This document shows, piece by piece, positions 1 through 8,521 of a stretch of 64,000 bases of DNA. The first letter of the stretch is position 1; each line of letters begins with the position of its first letter. Origin of the DNA: CAWIVJ01 sp963839525 (GTDB lineage Bacteria; Cyanobacteriota; Vampirovibrionia; Gastranaerophilales; Gastranaerophilaceae). The stretch covers positions 558,001 to 622,000 of the forward strand of contig CAWIVJ010000005.1 in assembly GCA_963839525.1 (NCBI GenBank), written 5' to 3'. The position numbers were made by a program, and so were the translations under genes. A model generated the notes under the pieces. The model was not told where the DNA came from. It saw nothing but the letters and a program-made list of their open reading frames with translations, and made no database searches.

Positions 1-156
1 TAATATTATATTTTAAATCATCTAAAAATACTATTTCAAGCAGAGAAGAATTTACAATAGTTAATAATTTGTAATAAAAAAGAAAAATAGGCAATTTTTT
101 TTCTTTTTGGTTTTATAATACTTAAAACCTAGGAGTGTAGTTTTAAATGCAATTTT

Positions 157-2229
157 TTGATTCTATTTCGAAAGTTAAAAAAAATTACAAAACATACGAT
201 AAATGGGAACAACTCCGAGCATGATGATGTTGAAAAACGGCGTTATTTAGCCGCCAAGTTTGATTTGCCCCCTGATGAAATTGCATTAACAAAAGCAAAG
301 GCTGAAGCTGTTTTTAGGGCTACGGATATTATGGACATGCGTTCTGAAGATAATTGTGCTGAAATGGAGCGAGCAACAGGAATTCTTACAGCTATAGCAA
401 TGTTGCCAATGGGAATTATATCGGTCATTATATCAAAGAATATTGTAAAAGAAGCAAAGACGGATGGGATTAGAAAGGTCGCAATGACTAATGGAATAAT
501 TTTGTTTTTGTCACTTTCCGCTAGCGCCGCTCTTGCAATTATGGCAGCAGCGGCACAAAAAGAAGCTTCCAGAATTGGAAGATTTCAAGCTAAGCAAAAG
601 GAGTTAAAAAATCCAAATAATTTTATTATTTATACGGATACTCAAAAAAAAGAGGCGTTAGAGAAGGCAAAAAGTCTTCCGGATAAGGCTGATATCAAAA
701 AAAATCTCAAAGAATCCTTGGCTGTTTTGAAACAGTTAAAAAAAGATAGACCTGAGTATAATAAAGCTATTAAGCAAAAAGAAGAGCAGCAAAAAAAAAT
801 TGATAAAATTCTTAAAAAAAGTTTTTCAGAAGAGCAGTTAAAAAAGGGAGAATATGATAAAGAAATTATAGTGAATATTGTAAAAGATGTTAATATGAAT
901 GCAGAAAAATATACGGAAAACATGGAAAATATGTTTGATGCTATTGGTTCTTTATCATTGTTTGTTAACATTCCTATTTACTTTGTGTTAAATAAAGTTT
1001 TACATAAATTTAAAGGCCTTCCCAAAACTACAAAAAATATTATGCCTTTAGTGACTTCTTTTGTTTTAACAATTCCAATGATTAATTGGGCAACTAAAGA
1101 AAAAAGAGAAGCTGCCAGAGTTGGAAGATATCAAGCAAGGAAAGAGATTTTAAATAATCCTGAGTTGATTATGATGTATACTCCCGAGCAATTAGAGCAA
1201 GCAAAAAATATTAAAGCTCCCAAGATTAATACATCTTTTTTGAATAAAATCAAAAAAAATATCGAGTTTTTTAAGACATATTTTGTTGACGCGAAGGAGT
1301 ATAAAGCTTACAAAAAAACAAATAAAGCCAGTGATGAAAAGTATTATGAAGCTTTGAAGCAAGTGAAGGTTACAGATGCACAAATAAGTGATGCAAAAAA
1401 ACTTCAAGAACGAACATTTATGGTCTTTGACAAGATAGACGAAATGTCGCAGCGATATTCTGAGGATACAGAAGCTGCAACTCAAGTCGTTGCTCAATGT
1501 TTAGCACCTATATTTACCACAATAGGCACTGTAGTTCCTTTGGTTTCTATATTGAAAATTAAAGATGGAAAATTCCCGTTAAGAGGTATTACTAAGAATA
1601 TATCAAAATTATTATTTGACAAAAATTCAGAAGTGAGAAGATTTGTCATGAACGCCTTTGCTGTCATAGACAACGATCCAGCACTAAAAAAGGCTTATTC
1701 GAAAATATTAATCGATAAAGGTGCTCAACTAAAATTAGCTAATCATCCTCAAATAGCGGAGCTTTTAAAGGAATTTTCAAAACAGAATAAAAATGTTATT
1801 TTGCAATTTAATCAGGCTGTAAAGAATAATGATACAAAAGAAATGCGAGAAATTATAAAAGCTTTCTTAAAGAAAAATGCTAGAAAAGATAAGGTTTCTC
1901 AGTGGTTAATGAATTTGATTAACGATATTGTTTCTTTAAGAGGGAAGCTTAAAGAGGATAAAATTAATGGACAAGTTAATGTTGTGAATGACAATAAATC
2001 TCTAATAGAAAAAATTAAAGGTTTTTACAAGGAATACAAAACTTTAATTAATACAGTTTTAGCCGGTGGATTTATCCCAATGCTTGGATTTACAGTTGGG
2101 ATTCCTGTTTTAATTTCTTCTTGGTTCACTAATCTACAAATTAAAGCCGGTAATATTGGTATAATGAAAGCAATGCAAGAAGTTGATAATCCTAAGCTTT
2201 TTATTGATATAGATGAACAGACCTTATAA
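157..2229 (+). CDS. Membrane protein with three related repeat units, unknown function; 5' end in doubtful frame
   Basis: I do not recognise a named family. The 690-residue product has pairs of hydrophobic segments (about residues 74-94 and 111-133; 262-282 and 293-312; a third near 640-658). Each pair is followed by a basic motif: KEASRIGRFQA at ~136, KREAARVGRYQA at ~316, and a weaker KAGNIGIMKAM near the C-terminus. The first two are followed by an NP..(I/M).YT signature. Lys/Glu-rich coiled-coil-like linkers separate the units, so the protein looks like an internal triplication. The in-frame start at 157 is TTG with no well-spaced ribosome site. The ATG at 147 has AGGAG at 131-135 but is one frame off and stops after 25 codons. 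A one-base change in the A-run at 177-184 would join them. Confidence 0.6.
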   Translation: MILFRKLKKITKHTINGNNSEHDDVEKRRYLAAKFDLPPDEIALTKAKAEAVFRATDIMDMRSEDNCAEMERATGILTAIAMLPMGIISVIISKNIVKEAKTDGIRKVAMTNGIILFLSLSASAALAIMAAAAQKEASRIGRFQAKQKELKNPNNFIIYTDTQKKEALEKAKSLPDKADIKKNLKESLAVLKQLKKDRPEYNKAIKQKEEQQKKIDKILKKSFSEEQLKKGEYDKEIIVNIVKDVNMNAEKYTENMENMFDAIGSLSLFVNIPIYFVLNKVLHKFKGLPKTTKNIMPLVTSFVLTIPMINWATKEKREAARVGRYQARKEILNNPELIMMYTPEQLEQAKNIKAPKINTSFLNKIKKNIEFFKTYFVDAKEYKAYKKTNKASDEKYYEALKQVKVTDAQISDAKKLQERTFMVFDKIDEMSQRYSEDTEAATQVVAQCLAPIFTTIGTVVPLVSILKIKDGKFPLRGITKNISKLLFDKNSEVRRFVMNAFAVIDNDPALKKAYSKILIDKGAQLKLANHPQIAELLKEFSKQNKNVILQFNQAVKNNDTKEMREIIKAFLKKNARKDKVSQWLMNLINDIVSLRGKLKEDKINGQVNVVNDNKSLIEKIKGFYKEYKTLINTVLAGGFIPMLGFTVGIPVLISSWFTNLQIKAGNIGIMKAMQEVDNPKLFIDIDEQTL

Positions 2230-2258
2230 AAATAGAATATTTGAATTTTTATGGTTAA

Positions 2259-2325
2259 ATTACCAAAATTGGCAATAGGGCTGTTAAAAAGGCTCAAGAA
2301 GAAAACAGACGCAAAGGTATTCCTA
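2259..2325 (+). pseudogene. Short coding remnant cut by the IS5-type element
   Basis: In one frame this stretch reads ITKIGNRAVKKAQEENRRKGIP up to the insertion point. That resembles the basic KAGNIGIMKAMQEV repeat motif ending the preceding protein. It has no start codon and follows that gene's stop codon directly. I read it as a leftover of another repeat unit, or of a longer ancestral gene, truncated by the IS. The call rests on one short similarity and is weak. Confidence 0.25.
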
Positions 2326-2974
2326 GGCACTGTTAACAAAGGTTAATTTTAATAAAAGCAATCGTAATAAATGCCAAAAATATCATATCCGATTTTTCAA
2401 ATCTTGCCGCAAGTCTCCTATTTTCCTTGATTTTACCGAATATTCTCTCTATCAAATTTCGTTTTTTGTATAACTTTGTATCGTATTCTATTTTTACTTT
2501 TCGGTTTATTCTGCCGGGAATAACAGGAATATTATTTTGTGCTTCTAAAGTTTTACGGTTCAAATCACTGTCATATCCCTTATCTTCAATGACATAGCAG
2601 TCATAAATCTCCCTTGTTAATTCTTCTGCTTTGGTTATATCATTTTCATTTCCGGCACTTAAAAACCCTGCCATTACTTGTCCTGAAAGCATTATCGCCA
2701 AGTGAAATTTTGTAGTTATTCCGCCTTTTGTTTTTCCTTTTGATTGAAGCCCCCTTTTTGCCCTCCGCCGTGGCGGTGAACTTTAAAAGTGGTACTATCA
2801 GCAAGAATAATATTAACTGTCGCAAGCTTTTGAGCTTGAAGCTTTGATAGAATTTGCCACCACAAACCTTTTTCTGACCACCTAAAAAACCTTGTATAAA
2901 TATAGCAATTTGATTATACATTGACATATATATTAATATATTGTATAATAAACTCAATAAGAGGAGGATTTATT

Positions 2975-3385
2975 ATGCAACCTGTTTCAAATGACAAAAG
3001 AGCCGATATTATATCAGCAAAACAACGCCAAGAACCTGTAAAATCAATAAAAAGATGGTTTAATGTAAGCGATAGCACAATAAGTCGAATTTGGAATAAA
3101 TATCTCAAAACAGGCTCTTTTTTACCAATCCCATATAAAGGTAGAAAAAGCGATATAACTCCTCAACAAGATGAGCAAATACGTTTAAAAATACAAGAGA
3201 ATTGTGATATAACTATAGAAAAAATAATATCTGAATTACAACTTAATATCACTGTTTCCGGGCTTTCTCGTCGTCTTGAAAAGATGGGATTATCCTTTAA
3301 AAAAAGACTTTGCACCCGAACAACCAAAAACGAGAAGATGTCGTCAAAGAACGTGAAATTTGGCGAGAAAAACAAGAAGAAATAA
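2975..3385 (+). CDS. IS630-family transposase, N-terminal frame (orfA)
   Basis: DNA-binding half of the transposase. It carries a helix-turn-helix region around VKSIKRWFNVSDSTISRIWN, the winged-helix-like part common to IS630 orfA. The start is ATG 2975, preceded by a strong GAGGAGG at 2961-2967. The last codons read as a meaningless basic tail after the A7 run at 3299-3305. There the ribosome probably slips back one base into orfB, giving ...LSFKK-TLHPNNQKRED, which fits the family's continuous transposase. Unshifted translation yields only this 136-residue protein. Confidence 0.88.
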   Translation: MQPVSNDKRADIISAKQRQEPVKSIKRWFNVSDSTISRIWNKYLKTGSFLPIPYKGRKSDITPQQDEQIRLKIQENCDITIEKIISELQLNITVSGLSRRLEKMGLSFKKRLCTRTTKNEKMSSKNVKFGEKNKKK

Positions 3386-3909
3386 GCAAAGCAAAAATAT
3401 ATTTTCTTGATGAAAGTAGTATTAATTTGGGAATGACACGCCTTTATGGGTGGGGAAATAAATCAGAGAGGGTAAATGACTATGTCCCTGACGTACGCTT
3501 TGAAAGAACCTCAATTATCGCTACGTTGTGTGAAGATGGTATAAATGCACCTATGACCTTTAAAGGGACCCTGGATCAAGATGTTTTCGGACCATATATC
3601 CGAGATTTTCTAGCCCCAACTTTAAATTCCGGTGATATAGTTGTTATGGATAATTATTCAGTCCATAAAGTTAAAGATATATTGAACCCAATATATGAAC
3701 GAGGTGCTACAGTGTTGTTTTTGCCACCATATTCACCAGACTTAAACCCAATAGAGTTGGCTTGGTCAAAAATTAAATCAATTCTTAGAAGTTTAAAGGC
3801 AAGAAGTGTTGATGAAATGCTTAAAGCATTGATTATTTCTCTAAATTCAATCACAAAAACCGACATCGCGAACTGGTTCAAACATGATGGCTATTGTGTC
3901 AATGTATAA
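3310..3909 (+). CDS. IS630-family transposase, catalytic frame (orfB)
   Basis: Catalytic DDE domain, with IYFLDES (first Asp), IVVMDNYSVHK (second Asp) and YSPDLNPIELAWSKIK (third acidic residue, Glu). All three metal-binding residues are present, so the enzyme may be functional. It overlaps orfA by 76 bp in the -1 frame and has no convincing start of its own. Expression is therefore expected as a frameshift fusion with orfA rather than independently. The stop is just inside the right terminal repeat. Confidence 0.88.
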   Translation: MHPNNQKREDVVKEREIWREKQEEISKAKIYFLDESSINLGMTRLYGWGNKSERVNDYVPDVRFERTSIIATLCEDGINAPMTFKGTLDQDVFGPYIRDFLAPTLNSGDIVVMDNYSVHKVKDILNPIYERGATVLFLPPYSPDLNPIELAWSKIKSILRSLKARSVDEMLKALIISLNSITKTDIANWFKHDGYCVNV

Positions 3910-4208
3910 TCAATTTGCTATAGTATGCCAATTTCCATAACATTCGGGCAAATCCCGCCAAGGAACGCCTGTTCTCAAAGCATACAAAACCCCGCAAAAA
4001 ACGTTGTAATGGGAAATAACAGGCGGTCTGCCTTTCCAAATGTAACTCTCGTTGATAATTGGCTCAATTGTGTTTTTAAAATCCTCAATGCTGATTGGAA
4101 ATAGTCTTTCGTTGTTGTTATTGCTCATTTTTTCACCTCCCATATTTTCTATGAGAGTATTATACCACAAAAACTAACCTTTGTTAACAGTGCCTAACGT
4201 CTATTCTA

Positions 4209-4328
4209 TCAATGGCAAAATGGTTTTTGAATTTGAATTCCAATAGATTTTCCTATAAAATCAATATTCTTGAGCAAGTATCTGTACAAATCCTCTGTAC
4301 CGTCAAACTTTTGTTCAATTTTAAACAT
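4209..4328 (-). pseudogene. 5' remnant of a paralogue of the gene at 4905
   Basis: Starts at ATG 4328 with GAGGA upstream and reads 39 codons. The sequence FKIEQKFDGTEDLYRYLLK lines up with FEIKQKFIGTKDLYGFLLK of the protein encoded at 4905, and the similarity continues to IQIQKPF against IKIQKTL. It then hits a stop 15 bp before the IS5-type element. It is therefore the front end of a duplicated gene whose body is missing, lost by decay or by the IS insertion. The two copies lie in opposite orientation around a MerR gene. Confidence 0.7.
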
Positions 4329-4410
4329 AAATATCCTCTTTAAAATTATTTTATACAACCATTTTTGCACTTGATTTTTTTAAAAAAATCAAGCAAACTT
4401 CATCCTACTA

Positions 4411-4755
4411 CTAAAATAAAGTTTTACAAACAGGATGTTTATGTAAATTTTCAACAAGTTCAAATATTTTTTTATCTTGTTGTCTTAAAATCTTTTTATT
4501 AGGAGAAATTTTTGATGTGATTAAAATCCTTAAAGCTGGTATTGAAACACCTAACTTAATTAATTCACGTATAATTTCCAACCATTCAATTTCATATTGT
4601 GTAAAAAGCCTTTTTCCGTATTTTGTGTGAGTTATCCTATGGGGTTTAATAAGTCCCTCTTCTTCATAAGTTCTTAGTCTATCACTAGTGATACCTATAA
4701 GTTTAGCTGCTTGATTAATCAAATAGAACGGTTCATCTTTTCTTGGTTTTGTCAT
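4411..4755 (-). CDS. MerR-family transcriptional regulator
   Basis: About 115 residues. The N-terminal winged-helix signature reads YLINQAAKLIGITSDRLRTY followed by EEEGLIKPHR, typical of MerR proteins that recognise DNA with the R-x-Y-E-x-x-G-L-I motif. The C-terminal part is short and mostly helical, without an obvious cysteine metal site, so the signal is unknown. I chose ATG 4755 because GAGG precedes it at good spacing; an upstream GTG at 4770 is possible. It is divergent from the gene at 4905, and the shared 150-bp gap carries repeated TTAACATAT boxes, which suggests control of that promoter. Confidence 0.82.
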   Translation of the reverse strand: MTKPRKDEPFYLINQAAKLIGITSDRLRTYEEEGLIKPHRITHTKYGKRLFTQYEIEWLEIIRELIKLGVSIPALRILITSKISPNKKILRQQDKKIFELVENLHKHPVCKTLF

Positions 4756-4789
4756 ATATAATTTCCTCACTAATATGATAGAACAATAA

Positions 4790-4866
4790 TTAACATATGA
4801 AAATTTAGGTATTTATAAGCAGATTTAAAATTAACATATTTACATAAAAAATATAGGTGTTATAAT
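4790..4866 (+). promoter_or_regulatory. Promoter of the 4905 gene with duplicated TTAACATAT boxes
   Basis: TTTACA at 4839-4844 and TATAAT at 4861-4866 with a 16-bp spacer form a good sigma-70-type promoter. TTAACATAT occurs at 4790-4798 and 4831-4839, the second copy touching the -35 box. This is a plausible operator for the divergent MerR protein. Confidence 0.5.
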
Positions 4867-4904
4867 AACTATATTGGTTTGATTTACACAAGGAGAACAT
4901 TGAT

Positions 4905-5330
4905 ATGATTGAAATTAAAACCTTCGAAATTAAACAAAAATTTATCGGGACAAAAGATTTGTACGGGTTTTTACTTAAAAATCCTGAGCTTATTGAAGAA
5001 GAAGCAAATATTAAAATACAAAAAACTTTAAAATACAGATCTTCTTGCGTTACCGGAAAAGAGGAAATTACGGAACGAAATATTTTATTTTTTGTTTCAA
5101 GAAGAGAGTTTCCTGATGATTTAGGAGAATTAATTGTTTTAGCGGGAACTTTTGATATTGATATTATTGTGTTTTTTATGACAAAGATAAATGCAAAATA
5201 TTTTGATTCTTTAAATTGGCTTCAAAAAATTAGTAATGAGGATACACAATTTATTTTAGGAGAAATTGAGTTTTATCCTGAACTATTTTTCAACTGCAAA
5301 GCGCAAAAACCTAAACTTTACAGACTATAG
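4905..5330 (+). CDS. Hypothetical protein resembling the C-terminal half of PD-(D/E)XK-fold (DUF4268/NucS-like) proteins
   Basis: 141 residues, ATG preceded by AGGAG. The segment FPDDLGELIVLAGTFDIDII, then NWLQKISNEDTQFILGEIEF, follows the pattern in nuclease-fold proteins of the DUF4268/DUF91 type (xDLGQL.TYA...D...V.W, then LDWLN..T.E...FF..EIE). I see no clear catalytic D...ExK, so enzymatic activity is doubtful. The N-terminal KQKFIGTKDLYGFLLKNPEL part is shared with the broken paralogue at 4209-4328. The fold assignment is from pattern memory and tentative. Confidence 0.6.
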   Translation: MIEIKTFEIKQKFIGTKDLYGFLLKNPELIEEEANIKIQKTLKYRSSCVTGKEEITERNILFFVSRREFPDDLGELIVLAGTFDIDIIVFFMTKINAKYFDSLNWLQKISNEDTQFILGEIEFYPELFFNCKAQKPKLYRL

Positions 5331-5401
5331 TGAGTAGGGTGCAAAAATGCGTCTGATTTTTATAAAAATCTTTTTTTAACGTACTTCTGCACCTTACTCA
5401 C
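5330..5401. repeat. 72-bp imperfect inverted repeat
   Basis: Arms of 23 bp (5330-5352 and 5379-5401) match at 19 positions when folded, beginning GTGAGTAGGGTGCA. The loop is AT-rich. The left arm starts on the last base of the preceding stop codon. It could be a terminator or a small palindromic mobile repeat. Immediately downstream (5403-5456) an open frame reads DQASMVMGLFDGKYID then stop, which looks like the tail of a lost gene. Confidence 0.5.
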
Positions 5402-5458
5402 TTCAGACCAAGCTTCAATGGTAATGGGTTTGTTTGACGGAAAATATATTGATTAAAA

Positions 5459-5815
5459 TTATGGTCTATAGATTCCGATAAATTGAACTTTATACCAGGG
5501 AATGTGAATTTTTCCGTCTTGATTTTTAATTATAACTCCCCACATATCTTTTAATATTATTTTTCCTGAAACTCTTGCAACATCTTCTTTTTTAAGCAGA
5601 TTTAATTTTACATCAACATAATCATTAAAAACGGGTGAATCTTCTTCACGTATAAAGCTGTATAAATTACCATCTTTATAATATTCAATAAGACCTTCTT
5701 CTACAGTTTCAATTTTGCAGGGAATGATATTTCCCTGAGAATCAATTATTTCATCAGCAAAAGCAAAATTTTGTGTAATTAAAAGTAAAAAACAGATTAA
5801 AAGTATCTTTTTCAT
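5459..5815 (-). CDS. Small secreted protein of unknown function
   Basis: 118 residues with a clear signal peptide: MKKILLICFLLLITQNFAFA and predicted cleavage after the Ala-x-Ala-like end. The mature part is mostly beta-strand-like (DSQGNIIPCKIETVEEG, then repeated short polar/hydrophobic alternation) and recalls small periplasmic proteins that start with a 'D.I....G..I.G.I' strand. ATG 5815 is chosen because GAGGA lies 7 nt upstream and the signal peptide begins there. It follows priA by 31 bp in the same direction and may be co-transcribed. Confidence 0.65.
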   Translation of the reverse strand: MKKILLICFLLLITQNFAFADEIIDSQGNIIPCKIETVEEGLIEYYKDGNLYSFIREEDSPVFNDYVDVKLNLLKKEDVARVSGKIILKDMWGVIIKNQDGKIHIPWYKVQFIGIYRP

Positions 5816-5846
5816 AAGACATCCTCGGTTAATTAATAATAACATT

Positions 5847-8093
5847 TTACAATATATCAATCGGGTCAACATCAACCGTAAGCTTGATATCTTTTGGCAT
5901 AGTAATCTGGTTTAAAAATTTCGATATAAACATATGTCCTTTTTCTTCCATTTTATTCTTGATTAAAATTTGGAAACGGTACATTCCTTTAATTTTTTCA
6001 ATAACACAAGCCGTAGGACCAAGCAAAATCAAGCGTTCGGAAATACCGTGATTTTTTATAAGTGTATTAAGCCGTGAAGCAATTTCCTGTGCTGATTTTT
6101 CTGCCCTAAAATTATTTTCGCTGCTTAGAATTAACCTGATTACCTGAGCAAAAGGCGGATAATCAAATTCTTCTCTCGCTTTAATTTCTGTTTGGTAAAA
6201 ATCTTTGTAATTTTGTGCTTTTGCGTTTTCAAGCGCATAAAAATCAGGATTATAAGTTTGAAAAATGACACTTCCTGAAAATTTTCCTCTTCCGGAACGT
6301 CCCGCTACTTGAGTTAAGAGTTGAAAGCCGCGTTCTGATGCTCTGAAATCGGGCAGATTAAAACTTGCATCAGCCGAAATTACTCCTACAAGCGTTACGT
6401 TAGGGTTATCAAGACCTTTTGCAATCATTTGTGTACCGATTAAAATATCAATCTCTTTTTGTTGAAACTTCTCTAAAAGCTCAATATGAGCATTTTTCTT
6501 AGTTAGAATATCACTGTCTATACGTTCAATTTTTGCATTTTTAAATAATTCTTTTATAAGAAGTTCTATTTTTTGGGTACCTGTCCCCGAATTTTTCAAA
6601 GCATCGCTTCCGCAATCTCCGCAAAAATCAGGAAAAGACTTTGTTCTGTTGCAATAATGACATTTTAAATCTGAACTTTCCGAATGCCAAATCATGGGGA
6701 TTGAACAATTTTCACATTCTATTACAGCACCGCAAGCCTGACATTGTGTGAAGGTAGAAAATCCTCTGCGGTTTATTAGCAAAATCACCTGCTGATTTTT
6801 TTCAAGAGTTTCTTCAATTGCTTTTTGAAGTTGCACGGAAATTAGTCCTTTATAAGCTTGTTTTGAATTATTTTGCATGTTTATAACAGAAGTTTTTGCG
6901 ATAGGAGCGTTATTAAATCTGTTTGGCAATTCAAACAGATTTTTTGAATTAATAGCCCTGTAGTAAGTTGAAACATCAGGGGTAGCACTTCCAAAAATTA
7001 AAGGACAATCGTGAAATTCTGCTAATTTTCCGGCAACTTTTCTTGCATCGTACCTTGGGGAAGGATTTGTTTGTTTATAAGCATTTTCATGTTCTTCGTC
7101 AATAATTATAAGCCCTATATTTTTTAAAGGAGCAAAAACAGCTGAACGTGCACCTGCAAGTATTTTTATCTCATTTTTGCGCAGTTTTTGCCATACGTCA
7201 TATCTTTCTCCTTCTGAAATACTGCTATGCCATATAGCAACATCTTTTATTCCGAACTTACAGGCTAAACGTTTTGTTAATTGTGATGCAAGTGCTATTT
7301 CAGGAACTAAAAATAAAACATTTTTACCGGATTTGATTGTGTCATCAATAAGTTTAAAATAGACCTCCGTTTTACCGGATGCTGTAACGCCATGGAGAAG
7401 TAAAGGTTGAAGATTGCAAGAGGAAGAGGATTTTTGGAGGGTTTGCTTTTTGCTCATTTCATTATAAACTTTTTCTTGCTCTTTTGAAAGATTATATAAT
7501 TCCTCTTTTTCACATTTATTAAAGACTTCAAGCGGATTTCTGTAAATTTCTTCGTCTAAAATTTTTACACATCCGAGAGTTTGAAGCTTATTTATAGTTG
7601 AACGGGTAGTTTTTACCATTTTTTCAAAATCAATCAAAGGCATTTTGACTTTTTCTTTAAGAGTTTCAAGAATTTCTAACTGTCTTTTTTTTAATTTCTC
7701 ATTTATTTCTAAAAATTCAATTGATTTTTCAACTTTAGCATTTTTATCAATTAACTTTAAGGGGATTGCCATATTTAAAACGGTTACAAAATCACAGGTA
7801 TAATAATTAGCAATCCACTCAAGAAGTTTTAGGTATTCAAGCGAAAATAGCGATTTTTCATCTAAAATTTTATTGATTTTTTTTGCTTTTATTTCTTCCG
7901 GCAAATAATCTGAAAAACCTACTACAAAGGCATTAATAAGCCCCTGCCTGCCGAAAGGAACCAGAACTGCCTGCCCAATTTGGATTTTATCCCTCATTTC
8001 ATCAGGAATTAAATAGCTGAAAGTTTTTACACCAAGTCCTTTAATATTAACTAAAGTAAGGGCATATTTGTTTTTGCATAATTGCTTTTTCAT
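5847..8093 (-). CDS. priA: Primosomal protein N' (replication restart helicase PriA)
   Basis: 748 residues, the normal family size. PriA reloads the replicative helicase at stalled forks by binding branched DNA and unwinding the lagging arm. Visible parts: N-terminal 3'-end-binding domain (VLVPFGRQGLINAFVVG at ~43), helicase Walker A GVTASGKTEVY (~235), DEEH box (~333), a paired zinc-binding module of CxxC motifs between ~455 and ~495 (CQACG, CENC, CHYCN, CGDCG), and helicase motifs V/VI (TQMIAKGLD, QVAGRSGRG). The AGGGGTAGG just before ATG 8093 supports the start. Confidence 0.97.
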   Translation of the reverse strand: MKKQLCKNKYALTLVNIKGLGVKTFSYLIPDEMRDKIQIGQAVLVPFGRQGLINAFVVGFSDYLPEEIKAKKINKILDEKSLFSLEYLKLLEWIANYYTCDFVTVLNMAIPLKLIDKNAKVEKSIEFLEINEKLKKRQLEILETLKEKVKMPLIDFEKMVKTTRSTINKLQTLGCVKILDEEIYRNPLEVFNKCEKEELYNLSKEQEKVYNEMSKKQTLQKSSSSCNLQPLLLHGVTASGKTEVYFKLIDDTIKSGKNVLFLVPEIALASQLTKRLACKFGIKDVAIWHSSISEGERYDVWQKLRKNEIKILAGARSAVFAPLKNIGLIIIDEEHENAYKQTNPSPRYDARKVAGKLAEFHDCPLIFGSATPDVSTYYRAINSKNLFELPNRFNNAPIAKTSVINMQNNSKQAYKGLISVQLQKAIEETLEKNQQVILLINRRGFSTFTQCQACGAVIECENCSIPMIWHSESSDLKCHYCNRTKSFPDFCGDCGSDALKNSGTGTQKIELLIKELFKNAKIERIDSDILTKKNAHIELLEKFQQKEIDILIGTQMIAKGLDNPNVTLVGVISADASFNLPDFRASERGFQLLTQVAGRSGRGKFSGSVIFQTYNPDFYALENAKAQNYKDFYQTEIKAREEFDYPPFAQVIRLILSSENNFRAEKSAQEIASRLNTLIKNHGISERLILLGPTACVIEKIKGMYRFQILIKNKMEEKGHMFISKFLNQITMPKDIKLTVDVDPIDIL

Positions 8094-8114
8094 CCTACCC
8101 CTTTTATTTAAAAA

Positions 8115-8188
8115 GGTTATAAAGTGAAAAGATAAGCAAAGGAATTATCATTTTCAAACTTAACTTTTTATCTATTTCACTTATAACC
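8115..8188. repeat. Long imperfect hairpin between the PC4-like gene and priA
   Basis: GGTTATAAAGTGAAAAGATA at 8115-8134 pairs with TATCTATTTCACTTATAACC at 8169-8188, with one bulge and one mismatch. It sits just past the stop codon of the 8196-8432 gene and may end its transcription or be a small palindromic repeat. No run of U follows on the minus strand, so a classical intrinsic terminator is uncertain. Confidence 0.4.
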
Positions 8189-8195
8189 CTATAAG

Positions 8196-8432
8196 CTATT
8201 CTTCGCTCATAAACTCTTTCATCGCTTCATCAACCGCATCTTTGAGAATTTCGATATTTTCAGGTGAACAAGTTACACCTTTTTTAGTCGGAAGCCAGGT
8301 TGCACCGTCATCGGTTGTATAAAAAATTCTCATATCAAGATAACTTTTACCTTTATATTCTTTTATTGCAATCTGTAATTGCTCTGTGGTGCTTCTTGGA
8401 ATAGTTGCTATCATTTTAGCTTCTTCTGCCAT
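8196..8432 (-). CDS. PC4/YdbC-like ssDNA-binding transcriptional coactivator family protein
   Basis: 78 residues. The pattern IAIKEYKGKSYLDMRIFY, then WLPTKKGVTCSPENIEILKD and a C-terminal helix DAVDEAMKEF, matches the small bacterial PC4-like (YdbC) fold. That is a four-stranded sheet plus helix which dimerises and binds single-stranded nucleic acid. Bacterial members are abundant but their exact role is unclear. It has GAGAG upstream of ATG 8432. It lies between miaB and priA on the same strand. Confidence 0.8.
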   Translation of the reverse strand: MAEEAKMIATIPRSTTEQLQIAIKEYKGKSYLDMRIFYTTDDGATWLPTKKGVTCSPENIEILKDAVDEAMKEFMSEE

Positions 8433-8521
8433 TATTCTCTCCTCGTTTTCTAAATACAGGAAAATTATAACATAAAAAGACCGCTATTGACTAAAAAATT
8501 TGTGAATAAAATATTTGATGG

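Larger units (their letters stand above)
2903..3920 (+). mobile_element. IS630-family insertion sequence, apparently intact
   Basis: A 1018-bp element with near-perfect 24-bp terminal inverted repeats (TAGCAATTTGATTATACATT at the left, one mismatch at position 7 at the right). It is flanked by TA at 2901-2902 and 3921-3922, the hallmark target duplication of IS630/Tc1-mariner elements. It carries two overlapping transposase frames joined by a likely -1 shift on A7. It sits inside the IS5-type transposase. Excising it with one TA restores that reading frame exactly, which confirms the boundaries. Confidence 0.93.
2333..4128 (-). pseudogene. IS5-family transposase (orfA/orfB), split by IS630 insertion
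   Basis: The N-terminal part starts at ATG 4128 (AGGTG ribosome site) and shows the IS5 leader with TGVPWRDLPECYGNWHTI. It is cut at 3922 by the inner element and resumes at 2902 with YTRFFRWSEKG. The DDE residues are visible: ADSTTFK (first Asp), VIEDKGYDSD (second Asp), and the Y-(2)-R-(3)-E-(6)-K signature in YKKRNLIERIFGKIK. Between the first two Asp residues the frame moves by -1 at a CAAAAAGGGGG run (about 2760-2750), consistent with programmed frameshifting seen in IS427-type elements. The stop codon at 2333-2335 lies inside the terminal repeat. Confidence 0.85.
2326..4194 (-). mobile_element. IS5-family (IS427-like) insertion sequence, interrupted by an IS630-family element
   Basis: The ends are perfect 20-bp inverted repeats starting GGCACTGTTAACAAAGG (2326-2345 and the complement at 4175-4194). 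They are flanked by TA on both sides (2324-2325 and 4195-4196), a target duplication typical of the IS427 group. Removing the inner 1018-bp element plus one TA leaves about 849 bp, the usual size for that group. The transposase lies on the minus strand as two overlapping frames. The element is no longer autonomous because of the internal insertion. Confidence 0.9.
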
